Below are positions 17,239 through 28,162 of a DNA stretch of 64,000 nucleotides, piece after piece (the stretch's first letter is position 1; the number at the start of each line of letters is the position of its first letter). A program made the translations under genes and the position numbers. This stretch comes from Pseudolactococcus insecticola (GTDB lineage: Bacteria; Bacillota; Bacilli; Lactobacillales; Streptococcaceae). Location: contig NZ_BLLH01000003.1 of the NCBI RefSeq assembly GCF_011170065.1, positions 110,522 through 174,521 on the forward strand, written 5' to 3'. The notes below the pieces were generated by a model. It made no database searches. It was given only the letters and a program-made list of their open reading frames with translations, and had not been told where the DNA came from.

Positions 17239-18002
17239 TTTTTTAGTTTGGCAATCTTGACTGCAACTGGCGTGTCAAGTCCTGCTTTTTTGATCAGCGC
17301 TTCATCATCAAAAATACGTTCTCGCGTATCGTCAGCGAGTATTTCCCCTTCATTCATGACAATGACGCGCGGAAAATTATCATAGACAAACTCCATATCA
17401 TGCAAGATTGAGATGACGATTTTTCCCTGTTCTGACAGTAATTTGATTGCTTTTGACAGCGCTTTTTTGCCTCGTAAATCCTGCGCAATCGTAGGCTCAT
17501 CAAAGATGATAATCTTTGGATCCATGGCCATGACACTTGCCACGGTGATCAGCTTTCGTGTTGATAACGACAGATCATAGGGGTTCTTATCCAGCACGTC
17601 ATTTAGGCTAAAAAGCTCAGCAACAAAAGCGACATTCTCACGGATTTTCATCTTGTCAAATCCTAGGTTTTTCATGCCAAATTCAAGCTCAGCTGAGACG
17701 GTATTTTTAAAAATCTGATCATTTGGATTTTGAAAAACCATGCCGATCTGACGGGCAATTTCAGCAACGCTTTGAGTCGAAATTGCTTGGTTATCCTGCA
17801 ATATCTGACCTTGATCAGGCTTAATCAAGCCTTTTAGAAGCTTGACGAGGGTTGATTTTCCTGCACCATTTTGCCCGATGATTGCTGTAGGCAGAGAAGT
17901 TTGATCATCTGAACCATTTTGAAAACTCACACTAACGTTATGCAAGATCTGCTGATTTTTCTCATAAGAAAAACTCAGATTTTTTATCTCGAGTTGCATC
18001 AT
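17235..18002 (-). CDS. ECF transporter ATPase, degenerate signature motif
   Basis: 255 aa ATP-binding subunit of an energy-coupling-factor importer. Walker A GQNGAGKSTLVKLL, Q-loop GMVFQNPNDQ, Walker B IIIFDEPT and H-loop SILHDMEF are intact. The ABC signature, however, reads LSLSTRKLI instead of LSGGQ. Its partner shows the opposite pattern. Last gene of a four-gene operon (S, T, A, A), overlapping the preceding gene by 4 bp. Confidence 0.88.
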   Translation of the reverse strand: MMQLEIKNLSFSYEKNQQILHNVSVSFQNGSDDQTSLPTAIIGQNGAGKSTLVKLLKGLIKPDQGQILQDNQAISTQSVAEIARQIGMVFQNPNDQIFKNTVSAELEFGMKNLGFDKMKIRENVAFVAELFSLNDVLDKNPYDLSLSTRKLITVASVMAMDPKIIIFDEPTIAQDLRGKKALSKAIKLLSEQGKIVISILHDMEFVYDNFPRVIVMNEGEILADDTRERIFDDEALIKKAGLDTPVAVKIAKLKK

Positions 18003-18829
18003 AATAGCGCCTCCAACTCTTCTAAGGTTACAGGAAAATACCCGTTGGCTTTTTTCTTGTTCATTTTTTTTGCAAGGATTGTGACAGGCGGGCTGTCAAC
18101 GCCAAGTGCCTCCAAGTCATCACGAGAAAAAATCACTTCTGCAGTGTTGAAATCAATGATTTTGCCGTTATCTATCAGCATCATCTTGTCTACAAAACGT
18201 GCGATTTTATCCATTTTCTGCCCCAACATGATGATGGTCATGCCCTGTGCTTGCAAGCGTTCGCAGGCTTCAAAAACCTGCTCAGAACCTTCCGGATCTA
18301 GCTGACTTGTCGGCTCATCGAGTATTAAAACTTCAGGATTCATGGCAATGACACTTGCGATTGCCATACGCTGCATTTGCCCACCAGAAAGCTCAAACGG
18401 ATTTTTATCGCGAAACTCCCATATACCCAGCGTTTTGAGCGCCGTTTCCACCTGTCCAAAAATCTCAGCACGTGGCAGGCCAAGATTTTCAAGGCCAAAA
18501 GCGACCTCGTCAAACACCGTCGTCTTAGCGCCAGTCACTTGGGTGAATGGATTTTGAAAGACCATCCCAACGTGCTCAGAAATCTCAGCAACGCTTGCAG
18601 ACAGGACGTTTATGCCATTGACCGTGACCTCACCTGCATAGGTTCCTTTGTAAAAATGCGGCACCAGACCGATCAAAGCCTGTCCAAGTGTCGACTTGCC
18701 AGCCGAATTGGCTCCGATAATCCCGATAAACTCCCCTTTTTCAACCGAAAAAGTCAGATTATCGAGCACGATTTTATCCGTTTTGGGATAGCGATATTTG
18801 AGATTTTTTACGTCAATAATCCGACTCAT
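17999..18829 (-). CDS. ECF transporter ATPase, canonical signature but altered H-loop
   Basis: 276 aa. Walker A is GANSAGKSTLGQAL, Q-loop MVFQNPFTQ, signature LSGGQMQRMAIAS and Walker B VLILDEPTSQLDPEG. The switch (H-loop) position reads IIMLGQKMDK, so Gln appears where His is expected. It pairs with the ATPase encoded next, and the pair would form one consensus and one degenerate ATP site. Overlaps both neighbours by 4 bp. Confidence 0.88.
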   Translation of the reverse strand: MSRIIDVKNLKYRYPKTDKIVLDNLTFSVEKGEFIGIIGANSAGKSTLGQALIGLVPHFYKGTYAGEVTVNGINVLSASVAEISEHVGMVFQNPFTQVTGAKTTVFDEVAFGLENLGLPRAEIFGQVETALKTLGIWEFRDKNPFELSGGQMQRMAIASVIAMNPEVLILDEPTSQLDPEGSEQVFEACERLQAQGMTIIMLGQKMDKIARFVDKMMLIDNGKIIDFNTAEVIFSRDDLEALGVDSPPVTILAKKMNKKKANGYFPVTLEELEALL

Positions 18830-19590
18830 ACTAGCCTCCCCACAATCACTGCGACAAGCGCAAGTACTAAAACAACTCTAATGACGAGGTTAAAGCGATA
18901 TTTGGGCTCATCATAGAGATACGTTTTCTTCTTTTTCGAGTTAAAAGCGCGCACTTCAAGCGCGAGTGAGCGTTCACGCGTGCTCGTCAGACTGTCCATA
19001 ACGACAGGCACCATGAGCGGGATAAAGGCCCGCACCCGCGTCAAAAAGTTACCATCAAGCTCAAGCGCACGTGATTTTTGTGCATCCATAATCCGTGACA
19101 ATGTCGCTGACATCTGTGGAATAATCTGTAAAACTGACAACACAACATAGCCAAAACGTGGTGACAAGCCTGATTTTTCTAGCTCTGCGACTAATGTCGC
19201 AGGATTTGTCGTCAAGATAAAAACTGAGAATGCTGTGATAATGACAAGGATTCTCAAGCAGATTCTGACTGCGTACAACAAACCTTCACGATAAAAATGT
19301 AGAAACCCTAGCTTAATCAACAGCGTTTCATTACCCTGAAAAAACAAGCCCTGTATCAGTAAAATCGTCAGCATGACAAAGGCTGACACGAGCACAATCG
19401 GTAGCGCCCGTCGCAAGATTTTTCCAATCAATAGTAAAATGATGCATAACGCCAAAACGCCTAGAATCACAGAGAAACTAGACGATATATAAACGGTCAA
19501 AACAGCCGTCAAAACGAAAAATAGCTTCGTCAGAACGTCGATTTTGTGGACAACTGTCGTGCCAGGCTGATATAAACTGAGCGTTTTCAT
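18826..19590 (-). CDS. ECF transporter transmembrane (T) component
   Basis: 254 aa with about five to six membrane segments and the CbiQ/EcfT coupling region. The Ala-Arg-type motifs are seen as DAQKSRALELDG (about 170-181) and RERSLALEVRAF, which contact the two ATPases. It overlaps the downstream ATPase by 4 bp and touches the S-component gene by 1 bp. Confidence 0.88.
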   Translation of the reverse strand: MKTLSLYQPGTTVVHKIDVLTKLFFVLTAVLTVYISSSFSVILGVLALCIILLLIGKILRRALPIVLVSAFVMLTILLIQGLFFQGNETLLIKLGFLHFYREGLLYAVRICLRILVIITAFSVFILTTNPATLVAELEKSGLSPRFGYVVLSVLQIIPQMSATLSRIMDAQKSRALELDGNFLTRVRAFIPLMVPVVMDSLTSTRERSLALEVRAFNSKKKKTYLYDEPKYRFNLVIRVVLVLALVAVIVGRLV

Positions 19591-20192
19591 CAGAACGTTT
19601 CAATCTCCTCATCTTCGTACATGGCCTTGAGTGTCTCTGGTAATGCCTTGAAAATCAAGAAAGCAATTACCGCAACGACGACTTTATCAGGAAAATCAAC
19701 GACAATTTCGTCTAAAAGCGACGCAAACCAGACAGGGCGATTGGCTGAAATGAGTGCTGCAAAGACACCGTCGCCCCAAGCATTGCCAGTTTGTCCACCC
19801 CAAAAGAGAATGTTCAGTGGTGTTGAGACGATAATCGCAATACCACCCAACGCAAAGCCGCTGATGATGGCATCTGGCAGCTTTTTGAAAGCCCCCAGAT
19901 GCGCTAAAATCCCCGCTAAAAGGCCAATTCCAATCTGCGTAAGAGCATAGACAAACATGATCGGATTTTGCGTCAAACCATAAATGATATTGTTGAGGGC
20001 GCCGACTAAGGCACCAACGATTGGTCCAGCCAAAACCCCCGTCAGAATCGTCCCAATCGAATCCAACCACAAAGGTAATTTTAATAGTTGCGCAAAAGTT
20101 GCCCCAACATAGTTAATCCCAACGCCAACAGGAATCAGCACGAGCGACGCCGTTGAAAGCTTGAGTGAAAAAAGTTTTCTATTATTTGCCAT
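19590..20192 (-). CDS. ECF transporter substrate-binding (S) component, substrate unknown
   Basis: 200 aa with six predicted membrane segments. The motif LPLWLDSIGTILTGVLAGP and NNIIYGL are typical of one S-component family (ECF-ribofla_trS/DUF1393-like). Because it sits with its own T and two A genes, this is a dedicated module rather than the shared EcfAAT. No riboswitch is visible upstream, so the vitamin or metabolite cannot be inferred. SD AAAGAGAAAGAG is weak. Confidence 0.85.
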   Translation of the reverse strand: MANNRKLFSLKLSTASLVLIPVGVGINYVGATFAQLLKLPLWLDSIGTILTGVLAGPIVGALVGALNNIIYGLTQNPIMFVYALTQIGIGLLAGILAHLGAFKKLPDAIISGFALGGIAIIVSTPLNILFWGGQTGNAWGDGVFAALISANRPVWFASLLDEIVVDFPDKVVVAVIAFLIFKALPETLKAMYEDEEIETF

Positions 20193-20226
20193 TAGTTCTC
20201 TTTCTCTTTTCCGTTATCTTGTTTTA

Positions 20227-20255
20227 ATTATAACAAAAATAAGACGTTTAGCCAA
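20227..20255 (-). promoter_or_regulatory. Promoter of the ECF operon
   Basis: Minus strand TTGGCT (20255-20250), 17-bp spacer, TATAAT (20232-20227), with TG of an extended -10. Confidence 0.7.
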
Positions 20256-20268
20256 TGATTTCAAGTTT

Positions 20269-21024
20269 TTATTTCATAATATCTGCCCAGTCGCCCAAAC
20301 CATCTATAAATTTTTTGGCTTTGACGTGAACGCCGATATAGTGGTCATAAAGTGCATCTATAAAACTGCGAATCTGCTTTTTCAGATCATCAGAAAGGTT
20401 GATACTTGGTAACGTCTCCAGATTTACCGCCATAAAAGAATGGCACAAAAAGATGACGTTGGGCGCTATATGCTCCCGTTTCATATCTTGATCAAAATGG
20501 TTTCGGCACAGGCAACCATTGAACTTATAAGAAAAATCCATAGGCAAATCCGTGCGGTGACAAAAGACACACTGGCTAAAATCAAGCTGTGCGCCAAAGC
20601 GACTCATGAGCTGTAACTCAAAGATATTGGTCACAACTTCCATGTCAACCCTGTTTTCAATCAGCTCAAGTGCCTTGATCAGAAAGCCATAGAGCGCGGC
20701 GTCATACTGGTTATCGGCAATCGCAACATCAGCCAGACTGATGATATAACTGGCATACGCCTGCGCAAAAATGTCCGCGTTGATGTACTTGTAACTTACC
20801 GCCTCAGAAATATCTGAAATAAAACTCAGCCCTTCTTCGTTAATAGCCGCAAGCAAATCAAGCTGCGTGAAGTTCTGTAAACTGCTCGAAAACTTCGACT
20901 TGCCAGCATTTTTGACAAAAAACATCCGCTTGCCAAAACTTTCTGTGAAAATCTTGACCAATTTATCTTGTTCGCGGTAATTTCTACTGAACAAAACCAA
21001 ACCACGCGTCTCTACGTTTTGCAT
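20269..21024 (-). CDS. recO: DNA repair protein RecO
   Basis: 251 aa recombination mediator that anneals strands and loads RecA with RecR. An N-terminal OB-fold (1-80, GLVLFSRNYREQDKLVKIF) is followed by a helical domain with a zinc-type cluster, CVFCHRTDLP and CLCRNH. SD AAGGAG. Its -10 (TGATATAAT, 21057-21065) abuts the T-tract of the araT terminator. Confidence 0.93.
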   Translation of the reverse strand: MQNVETRGLVLFSRNYREQDKLVKIFTESFGKRMFFVKNAGKSKFSSSLQNFTQLDLLAAINEEGLSFISDISEAVSYKYINADIFAQAYASYIISLADVAIADNQYDAALYGFLIKALELIENRVDMEVVTNIFELQLMSRFGAQLDFSQCVFCHRTDLPMDFSYKFNGCLCRNHFDQDMKREHIAPNVIFLCHSFMAVNLETLPSINLSDDLKKQIRSFIDALYDHYIGVHVKAKKFIDGLGDWADIMK

Positions 21025-21056
21025 GCTGCTCCTTTCTGATGACTGATATTACTTTG

Positions 21057-21107
21057 ATTATATCAAAAAAAATGCGCCATCTTTGTGATTCTGACGACGC
21101 ATTTTTT
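21057..21107 (-). terminator. araT terminator fused to the recO promoter
   Basis: Minus strand AAAAAATGCG pairs with CGCATTTTTT (21107-21067) across a 21-nt loop. The T-tract runs directly into TGATATAAT, the recO extended -10 (21065-21057). Confidence 0.75.
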
Positions 21108-21120
21108 GACCAATTTTCAA

Positions 21121-22293
21121 TCACCCACGTTTTTCAGCCACAAAATCACTCAAACGTGCCATGGCTTCACGGATCACGTCCATACTTGCTGCGTAGCTAA
21201 GACGCACATACCCTTCACCATATTTTCCAAAAGCTGAGCCGGGGATAAAGGCGACTTGTTTGGCATTTGCAAACTCGATCAAAAAGTCAAAGGAATTTTG
21301 ATTCAAATCAGCTGGGATTTTTGCAAAAATGTAGAATGCACCATCAGGTTTGATGATGTCAAATCCGAGCGGTGTCATTTGTGAGATGATGTAGTCGCGG
21401 CGCACAACATATTCAGCTTTCATAGTTGCTGCGTCATCACGACCATTTTCCAGCGCCTCAATCGCCGCAAATTGCGACACGGTCGTTGCTGCTGTCACAA
21501 AATACTGGTGCGTTTTGATAATCTGACTTGTAAGTGTTTTATCTGCTAAGATAAACCCAACACGATAACCTGTCATGGCGTGTGATTTTGATAAACCGTT
21601 TAAAACAATGGTCTGATCACGCGCAAACTCCGCAATAGAGATGTGTTTTTCGTCTGTATAGTTGAGCTCCGAGTAAATCTCGTCAGAGATGACAAATACT
21701 GGATATTTTTTGATAACAGCCGCAAGCGCCTCAATCTGCGCACGATTATAGGTCACACCTGTCGGATTTGACGGGTAGTTGAGGATGACAGCCTTGGTCT
21801 CAGGATTTGCGATTAGCGCCGCTTCAAGCATCTCAGGCGTCAGAACAAAGGCATTTTGCGTCGTATCAATCTCCACCATTTCAGCGCCAGCAAGCTGGAT
21901 GAGCGGTTCATAGCCTGGGTACAATGGTGCAGGCGTCAGAACCTTGTCGCCTTCGACGAGGATAGACATGAGGCTAGCTGAGATTGCCTCAGTGGCACCA
22001 ACCGTGACCAATATCTCAGACTCAGCATCAAACGAAATGCCGTACTTGTCAGCAAAAAATGAACTTGCAACACGACGCAGCTCAAGTAAACCAGCCATAC
22101 CCGTATAGTGACTTTCATGTGCATTTACAGCCGCAACAGCCGCAGCCTCGACATGCTCAGGTGTATTAAAATCAGGCTCCCCCAAAGTCAGCTTGAGCAT
22201 CCCAGGAATCTTTGACACTTCCTGATCAAAACGACGAATCGCCGAAATTTGGATTTTATCGAGATTGGGATTGAAAAGATTTGAAATGTCCAT
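21121..22293 (-). CDS. araT: Aromatic/aspartate-type aminotransferase AraT
   Basis: PLP-dependent fold type I aminotransferase of 390 aa. The PLP lysine is in LNGLSKSHAMTGYRVGF; NYPSNPTGV and SDEIYSELNY are conserved active-site blocks. N-terminal FNPNLDKIQISAIRRFDQ closely resembles lactococcal AraT as I remember it. That enzyme transaminates aromatic amino acids and leucine, starting aroma formation; the exact substrate here is inferred. SD AGGAG. It lies next to recO, as in streptococci. Confidence 0.88.
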   Translation of the reverse strand: MDISNLFNPNLDKIQISAIRRFDQEVSKIPGMLKLTLGEPDFNTPEHVEAAAVAAVNAHESHYTGMAGLLELRRVASSFFADKYGISFDAESEILVTVGATEAISASLMSILVEGDKVLTPAPLYPGYEPLIQLAGAEMVEIDTTQNAFVLTPEMLEAALIANPETKAVILNYPSNPTGVTYNRAQIEALAAVIKKYPVFVISDEIYSELNYTDEKHISIAEFARDQTIVLNGLSKSHAMTGYRVGFILADKTLTSQIIKTHQYFVTAATTVSQFAAIEALENGRDDAATMKAEYVVRRDYIISQMTPLGFDIIKPDGAFYIFAKIPADLNQNSFDFLIEFANAKQVAFIPGSAFGKYGEGYVRLSYAASMDVIREAMARLSDFVAEKRG

Positions 22294-22442
22294 GTTGGTC
22301 TCCTAGTTAGATGCTGCAGTATTGTTTGCAAAATTTAGATTTTCTTATATTTTATCACTTTTTGCGGGAAATTGGGGGATTTTTTGAAAAAATTATGGGT
22401 TGTTACAAATATAACTTAGTTGCTTTAAAAAACAGAATTTCG

Positions 22443-22448
22443 TATAAT
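22443..22448 (+). promoter_or_regulatory. Promoter of the frameshifted HAD gene
   Basis: TTGCTT (22420-22425), 17-bp spacer, TATAAT (22443-22448), then SD GGAG and ATG 22479. Confidence 0.7.
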
Positions 22449-22478
22449 TCCATTATGACTATATGAATGGAGAACCAT

Positions 22479-23230
22479 ATGAAAATGAAGCATAAAGAAA
22501 CATTACCAATCGTTTTCGACTTATATGGTACGATTGTTTTTGATGGCAAAAATATCCCAGAAGATATTAAACATCTTCTAAAATATAAGCTTTCTAACCA
22601 CGAGATTATCTTCGCTTCTGCTCGTCCTATACGAGATATGACAGGGATATTGACAGACTTTCTTGATCATACTTGGATTGGTGGCAATGGTAGTATTGTT
22701 AAACAAAATCATAAAATTCATGTTGAAAATGTTATCAAAACTAAAGATTTTTCAACGATAAAAACAGTAATTGAGAAAAATAACTTAGACTATTTAATTG
22801 ATGATGAGTGGGATTATGCTTACAAAATTAGTGGCGATCGAAACATATTAGAAAAAGTAGATCAAGAAAAAATTGCTAAAAGAATCCGATTAAGATTTTA
22901 CTTCTTAATTTGGACAGCATGGCCGAAATTTACACTATATTAACCAAGTTAGAGCTTTCCTTAGTTGTTCATTCTAAGGAAAATACCATTGATATTTCAG
23001 CCAAAGACATCAACAAATATACGATAGTATCAAAACGACTCTCCGGACGAGACTACATCGCTTTTGGTAATGATCAAAATGATATCGCATTATTAAGCCA
23101 TGCAAAGAAAGGATATATTATTGGTAATGAGTTGAAATTAGATCAAAGTTTACCTATCACAACTATATCAAAAAAAGATGTCGCAGAAAGCCTTAAAAAT
23201 ATCGCTAGTATCAATCTTGACACTGATTAA
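22479..23230 (+). pseudogene. HAD phosphatase gene split by a frameshift
   Basis: Two overlapping frames together make one HAD IIB protein of about 250 aa. Frame 1 (22479-22943) carries motif I VFDLYGTIVFD and motif II FASARP. Frame 2 (to 23230) carries the last motif AFGNDQNDIALLSHA. The frame must shift near 22890-22915, in a T/A-rich stretch. ATG 22479 is preferred over 22467 because GGAG is 6 nt upstream. Either an inactivated gene, a sequencing error or, less likely, programmed frameshifting; no slippery site plus structure was evident. Confidence 0.8.
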
Positions 23231-23250
23231 TATGGGAAAATCATAAAACA

Positions 23251-23280
23251 AAAGGTTCTACACCAACGTGTAGAACCTTT
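23251..23280. terminator. Strong hairpin between the HAD gene and tRNA-Lys
   Basis: AAAGGTTCTACAC pairs perfectly with GTGTAGAACCTTT across a 4-nt loop, with A and T tracts on the two sides. It can serve both convergent units. Confidence 0.9.
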
Positions 23281-23286
23281 TTATAA

Positions 23287-23359
23287 TGCCCCCTGCAGGG
23301 CTTGAACCTGCGACCCATGGATTAAGAGTCCACTGCTCTACCAACTGAGCTAAGGAGGC
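23287..23359 (-). tRNA. tRNA-Lys (CTT)
   Basis: 73 nt cloverleaf, minus strand GCCTCCTTAGCTCAG at the 5' end, anticodon loop CTCTTAA, T-loop TTCAAGC, acceptor pairing GCCTCCT with AGGGGGC and discriminator A. No CCA is encoded. Confidence 0.95.
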
Positions 23360-23431
23360 GACTTCATTACCTTATAATTATACCAAATAATCGAAAAATT
23401 GCAAGAAAAAACTGTCATTTTTTCGCATCAA

Positions 23432-23632
23432 AAAAACACTGATTGAATGCCGGATACTCACTCGTGTATTGAACCCGCTGTTACAAAAACAGGTGGGCGT
23501 CGCGCTCTTACTGAAGCAGCTTCCATCTAAAATGGCTTGCACGCTGTAAGATGTCTCAAAGACTCCCGAGGTAATACGATTTAGTCGGTCAAAAATGTGA
23601 GTAAGTTCGCACATTCCAGTGCTTTTCTTATA
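23432..23632 (-). ncRNA. ssrS: 6S-like regulatory RNA
   Basis: About 200 nt without a credible gene. The ends pair: CACTG, GAATG and ACTCAC near the 5' end match GTGAGT, CATTC and CAGTG near the 3' end, which is followed by seven T. A large internal bubble and an apical arm (TCTTAC with GTAAGA) give the long hairpin with central loop of 6S RNA, which binds sigma-A RNA polymerase. A small hairpin (CTGTT/AACAG) sits on the 3' side of the bubble. A consensus-like promoter precedes it. The 78-codon frame inside is taken as spurious. Confidence 0.6.
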
Positions 23633-23637
23633 TCTCT

Positions 23638-23666
23638 ATCATAACATGGTTTTATTTTTTTTGCAA
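23638..23666 (-). promoter_or_regulatory. Promoter of the 6S-like RNA
   Basis: Minus strand TTGCAA (23666-23661), 17-bp spacer, TATGAT (23643-23638), about 7 nt before the predicted RNA start. Confidence 0.7.
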
Positions 23667-23702
23667 GTCTCAGGAAGAAACCGCTTTCTTTTTCACACAA
23701 AA

Positions 23703-23726
23703 AACAGAAACCTCACGATTTCTGTT
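23703..23726 (-). terminator. proS terminator
   Basis: Minus strand AACAGAAA pairs with TTTCTGTT across an 8-nt loop, followed by T residues, 15 bp after the proS stop. Confidence 0.8.
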
Positions 23727-23741
23727 CTTATTTTTTCTTAT

Positions 23742-25642
<1,901 letters not shown>

Positions 25643-25664
25643 TTTCCTTTCATATAGTGCTTTA

Positions 25665-25673
25665 ATTATATCA
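25665..25673 (-). promoter_or_regulatory. Extended -10 promoter of proS
   Basis: Minus strand TGA-TATAAT immediately after the rseP terminator T-tract; it gives a leader of about 60 nt. Confidence 0.65.
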
Positions 25674-25676
25674 AAA

Positions 25677-25699
25677 AAAACACTGGAATACAGTGTTTT
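25677..25699 (-). terminator. rseP operon terminator
   Basis: AAAACACTG pairs with CAGTGTTTT across a 5-nt loop, with extra T, 19 bp after the rseP stop. Confidence 0.85.
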
Positions 25700-25717
25700 T
25701 TGATAATTTTGGAGAAA

Positions 25718-26959
25718 TCAATGAAACAAGCGTAATATATCATTCCAAGTCACTGCAATCATGAGGATGACCATGACGCCGACGCCGATGAGGGTGATGA
25801 TGCTTTCATTTTCTTGTTTCATTGGCTTACGGCGGATGGCTTCGATGATGTTCATGAGAATTTTCCCGCCATCTAATGCTGGGATCGGGATCAGGTTGAA
25901 AATACCTAGATTAATCGATAGTAGTGCCATAAAGCTGATAATAGTAGTGATACCTTCACGCGCCACTTTGCCTGACATCTGATACATGGCGACGGGGCCA
26001 CCAAGTTTGTTGATATTTGGGTGAAGTACTAAGTCTTTCAGGGCATTTACGATTGCAAAGGCTGACGATGCGGCATTTTTTAAGCCACCTAGTAGCTTGT
26101 CAAAAAAGCCTGTTTTTAGCAAGGGTGTCACGCCAATGATATAGCTTTTATCTTCTTTTTTAGGTGTGATGGTAAGCGTTTTGTCAGAGGTCGTCACGCT
26201 GATTTTTTTGCCGTCAGACTTGCTAATAGCGGCTGAGAGTTCTGACCAGTCGGATACTTTCGTACCATTGATGGCTTTAATCGTATCACCCGTTCGCAAG
26301 CCTGCCTGGTAAGCAGGATAAGATTTGTCGGAAATTGTTACTTGATTACTTGACAAATCCTGAACGCCACCTTGCATGAAGGCAACGAGAACAAAAGCGA
26401 CAGCACCTAAAATAAAGTTATTCAGCGGTCCTGCAAAGTTCGTCAGCATGCGGCCAGGCAAACTTGCGCTCTGATACTGCACATCAAGCGGTGCAATCCG
26501 AATCTCTGTCCCGTCTTCCTCGACGACAGTCGCATCGTGGTCAATCTGATAGGTGACATTTTCACCGTTCACCTCACCTGTGATGCTCAAGTCTTTTTCA
26601 AAGTCGTAAGCTGTGACAAGCATTGGGAGCGCTTGCCCAAACTGAGATTTGGCGCTCAGGTTGACGCGGGTGACGATGTTTGTCGCAGGCTCAAGCGTCA
26701 AGCTCGCAGGTGCACCAGTCTTAATCTCAGTCGTATCCTCACCCCAGCCTGCCATGCGGACATAACCACCCAGCGGCAAGATGCGAATGGTATAAAGTGT
26801 GCCATCTTTTGCTTGATGAGCAAAGATTTTCGGCCCCATGCCAATCGAAAACTCGCGCACCAAAATGCCCGCTTTTTTTGCAAAAAAGAGATGACCATAC
26901 TCGTGGACACAAACGATGACGCCAAAAACGATGATAAATGTCACTAAACTTTGAATCAT
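25718..26959 (-). CDS. rseP: Site-2 intramembrane zinc protease RseP (Eep-like)
   Basis: 413 aa, four membrane segments. The zinc motif is [13 protein letters not shown] (HExxH) in the first segment and the third ligand is in [16 protein letters not shown] domain lies between (about 205-270, [13 protein letters not shown]). In streptococci and enterococci Eep releases peptide pheromones from lipoprotein signal peptides and cleaves anti-sigma factors. Directly downstream of dxr, 20 bp apart, SD AGAGGA. Confidence 0.95.
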   Translation of the reverse strand: MIQSLVTFIIVFGVIVCVHEYGHLFFAKKAGILVREFSIGMGPKIFAHQAKDGTLYTIRILPLGGYVRMAGWGEDTTEIKTGAPASLTLEPATNIVTRVNLSAKSQFGQALPMLVTAYDFEKDLSITGEVNGENVTYQIDHDATVVEEDGTEIRIAPLDVQYQSASLPGRMLTNFAGPLNNFILGAVAFVLVAFMQGGVQDLSSNQVTISDKSYPAYQAGLRTGDTIKAINGTKVSDWSELSAAISKSDGKKISVTTSDKTLTITPKKEDKSYIIGVTPLLKTGFFDKLLGGLKNAASSAFAIVNALKDLVLHPNINKLGGPVAMYQMSGKVAREGITTIISFMALLSINLGIFNLIPIPALDGGKILMNIIEAIRRKPMKQENESIITLIGVGVMVILMIAVTWNDILRLFH

Positions 26960-26979
26960 AAGTTATTTTCCTCTATTTA

Positions 26980-28158
26980 TTATGAGTTGGCTTTTTCTGA
27001 TGATAGCGTGTCAATCCAGGTGGCAACTTTCTTTCGTGTCTTAGCATCGGTCGCAAGAATCTGTTGCAAGCTTTGACCATCAAACTCCATGTGCCCAAAA
27101 ACGGCACGTGTTATCAGCTGCTCAATTGCTAAAAAACTGATTTTCCCGTCACGAAAAGCACGATTTGCAACTTCGTTTGCAGCATTGTAAACTGCAGGAT
27201 AGCCGCCACCAAGTTTACCGACACGATAAGCCAAATCTAACATGGGAAATCTGACCAAGTCCATTTTTTCAAAATGCAGACTGGCAAGTTCTGTCAGATC
27301 AAAGTCTTTTTCATTTTGCATGGTGATATGGCGTGGATAGGCGAGCGCATACTGGATTGGTTCTCGCATGTCTGACGCGCCAAGCTGCGCCAGAACCGCG
27401 CCATCATTAAGCGTGATCATCGAGTGCACGACTGACTCCCGGTGCATGACGACGTGGATGTCGTCGTAAGGCATGTCAAACAAGTGATGCGCTTCGATAA
27501 CCTCAAGGCCTTTGTTGACCATGGTGGCAGAGTCTAGCGTGATTTTTGCACCCATTGACCAGTTAGGATGCGCTAGCGCACTTTCAAGCGTCACATCTAC
27601 TAATTCTTCGCGTTTTTTATCCCGAAATGAGCCACCAGATGCAGTTATTGTCAGACTTCTGACGTCTTTTCGTTTGACACCTTGTAAAACTTGAAAAATC
27701 GCTGCGTGTTCACTGTCAACAGGTAATATCTTGCTGCCAGTTCTTGCGGCTTCAGCAATGATGGTATCTCCTGCCACAACAAGCGTTTCTTTATTGGCAA
27801 GTGCGATGTCATGACCGAGTTTGATGGCTTCGAGTGTTGGTAATAGACCAACTGAACCTACTATTGCGTTCAGTAAAATATCATAGTCAGAAACACTAAC
27901 AAGTTCTATCAACCCATCAGAACCTGACAGGCTCTCAATCTCTGGGAATGCCTGTGCTAACTCGACTTGATTGGCGTCAGAAGCTGATACGACGATTTTT
28001 GGTGAAAATTTTTCGATGATTTCACGCGCTTTTGCGATATTGTCGCCATAGGCAAATCCTACAAGCTCAAACAAGTCTGGATGCGCAGCTATCACGTCTA
28101 AAGCCTGAGTGCCGACACTACCCGTTGCACCCATCAGCATGATTTTTTTAAGTGTCAT
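26980..28158 (-). CDS. dxr: 1-deoxy-D-xylulose 5-phosphate reductoisomerase
   Basis: Second enzyme of the MEP isoprenoid pathway (DXP to MEP, NADPH-dependent). 392 aa. The NADPH-binding start is MLMGATGSVGTQALDVI. Metal and substrate blocks are ILPVDSEHAAIFQ, TASGGSFRD, HPNWSMGAKITLDSATMVNKGLE and AANEVANRAF. All catalytic blocks look intact. It sits between cdsA and rseP, as in bacilli. Most relatives of this organism make isopentenyl diphosphate by the mevalonate route, so its presence is notable. Confidence 0.95.
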   Translation of the reverse strand: MTLKKIMLMGATGSVGTQALDVIAAHPDLFELVGFAYGDNIAKAREIIEKFSPKIVVSASDANQVELAQAFPEIESLSGSDGLIELVSVSDYDILLNAIVGSVGLLPTLEAIKLGHDIALANKETLVVAGDTIIAEAARTGSKILPVDSEHAAIFQVLQGVKRKDVRSLTITASGGSFRDKKREELVDVTLESALAHPNWSMGAKITLDSATMVNKGLEVIEAHHLFDMPYDDIHVVMHRESVVHSMITLNDGAVLAQLGASDMREPIQYALAYPRHITMQNEKDFDLTELASLHFEKMDLVRFPMLDLAYRVGKLGGGYPAVYNAANEVANRAFRDGKISFLAIEQLITRAVFGHMEFDGQSLQQILATDAKTRKKVATWIDTLSSEKANS

Positions 28159-28162
28159 AACA

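Noticed and set aside
23378..23614. 78-codon reading frame upstream of proS
   Set aside because: It covers the 6S-like RNA, has no SD and no recognisable protein features; the self-complementary ends explain the sequence better.
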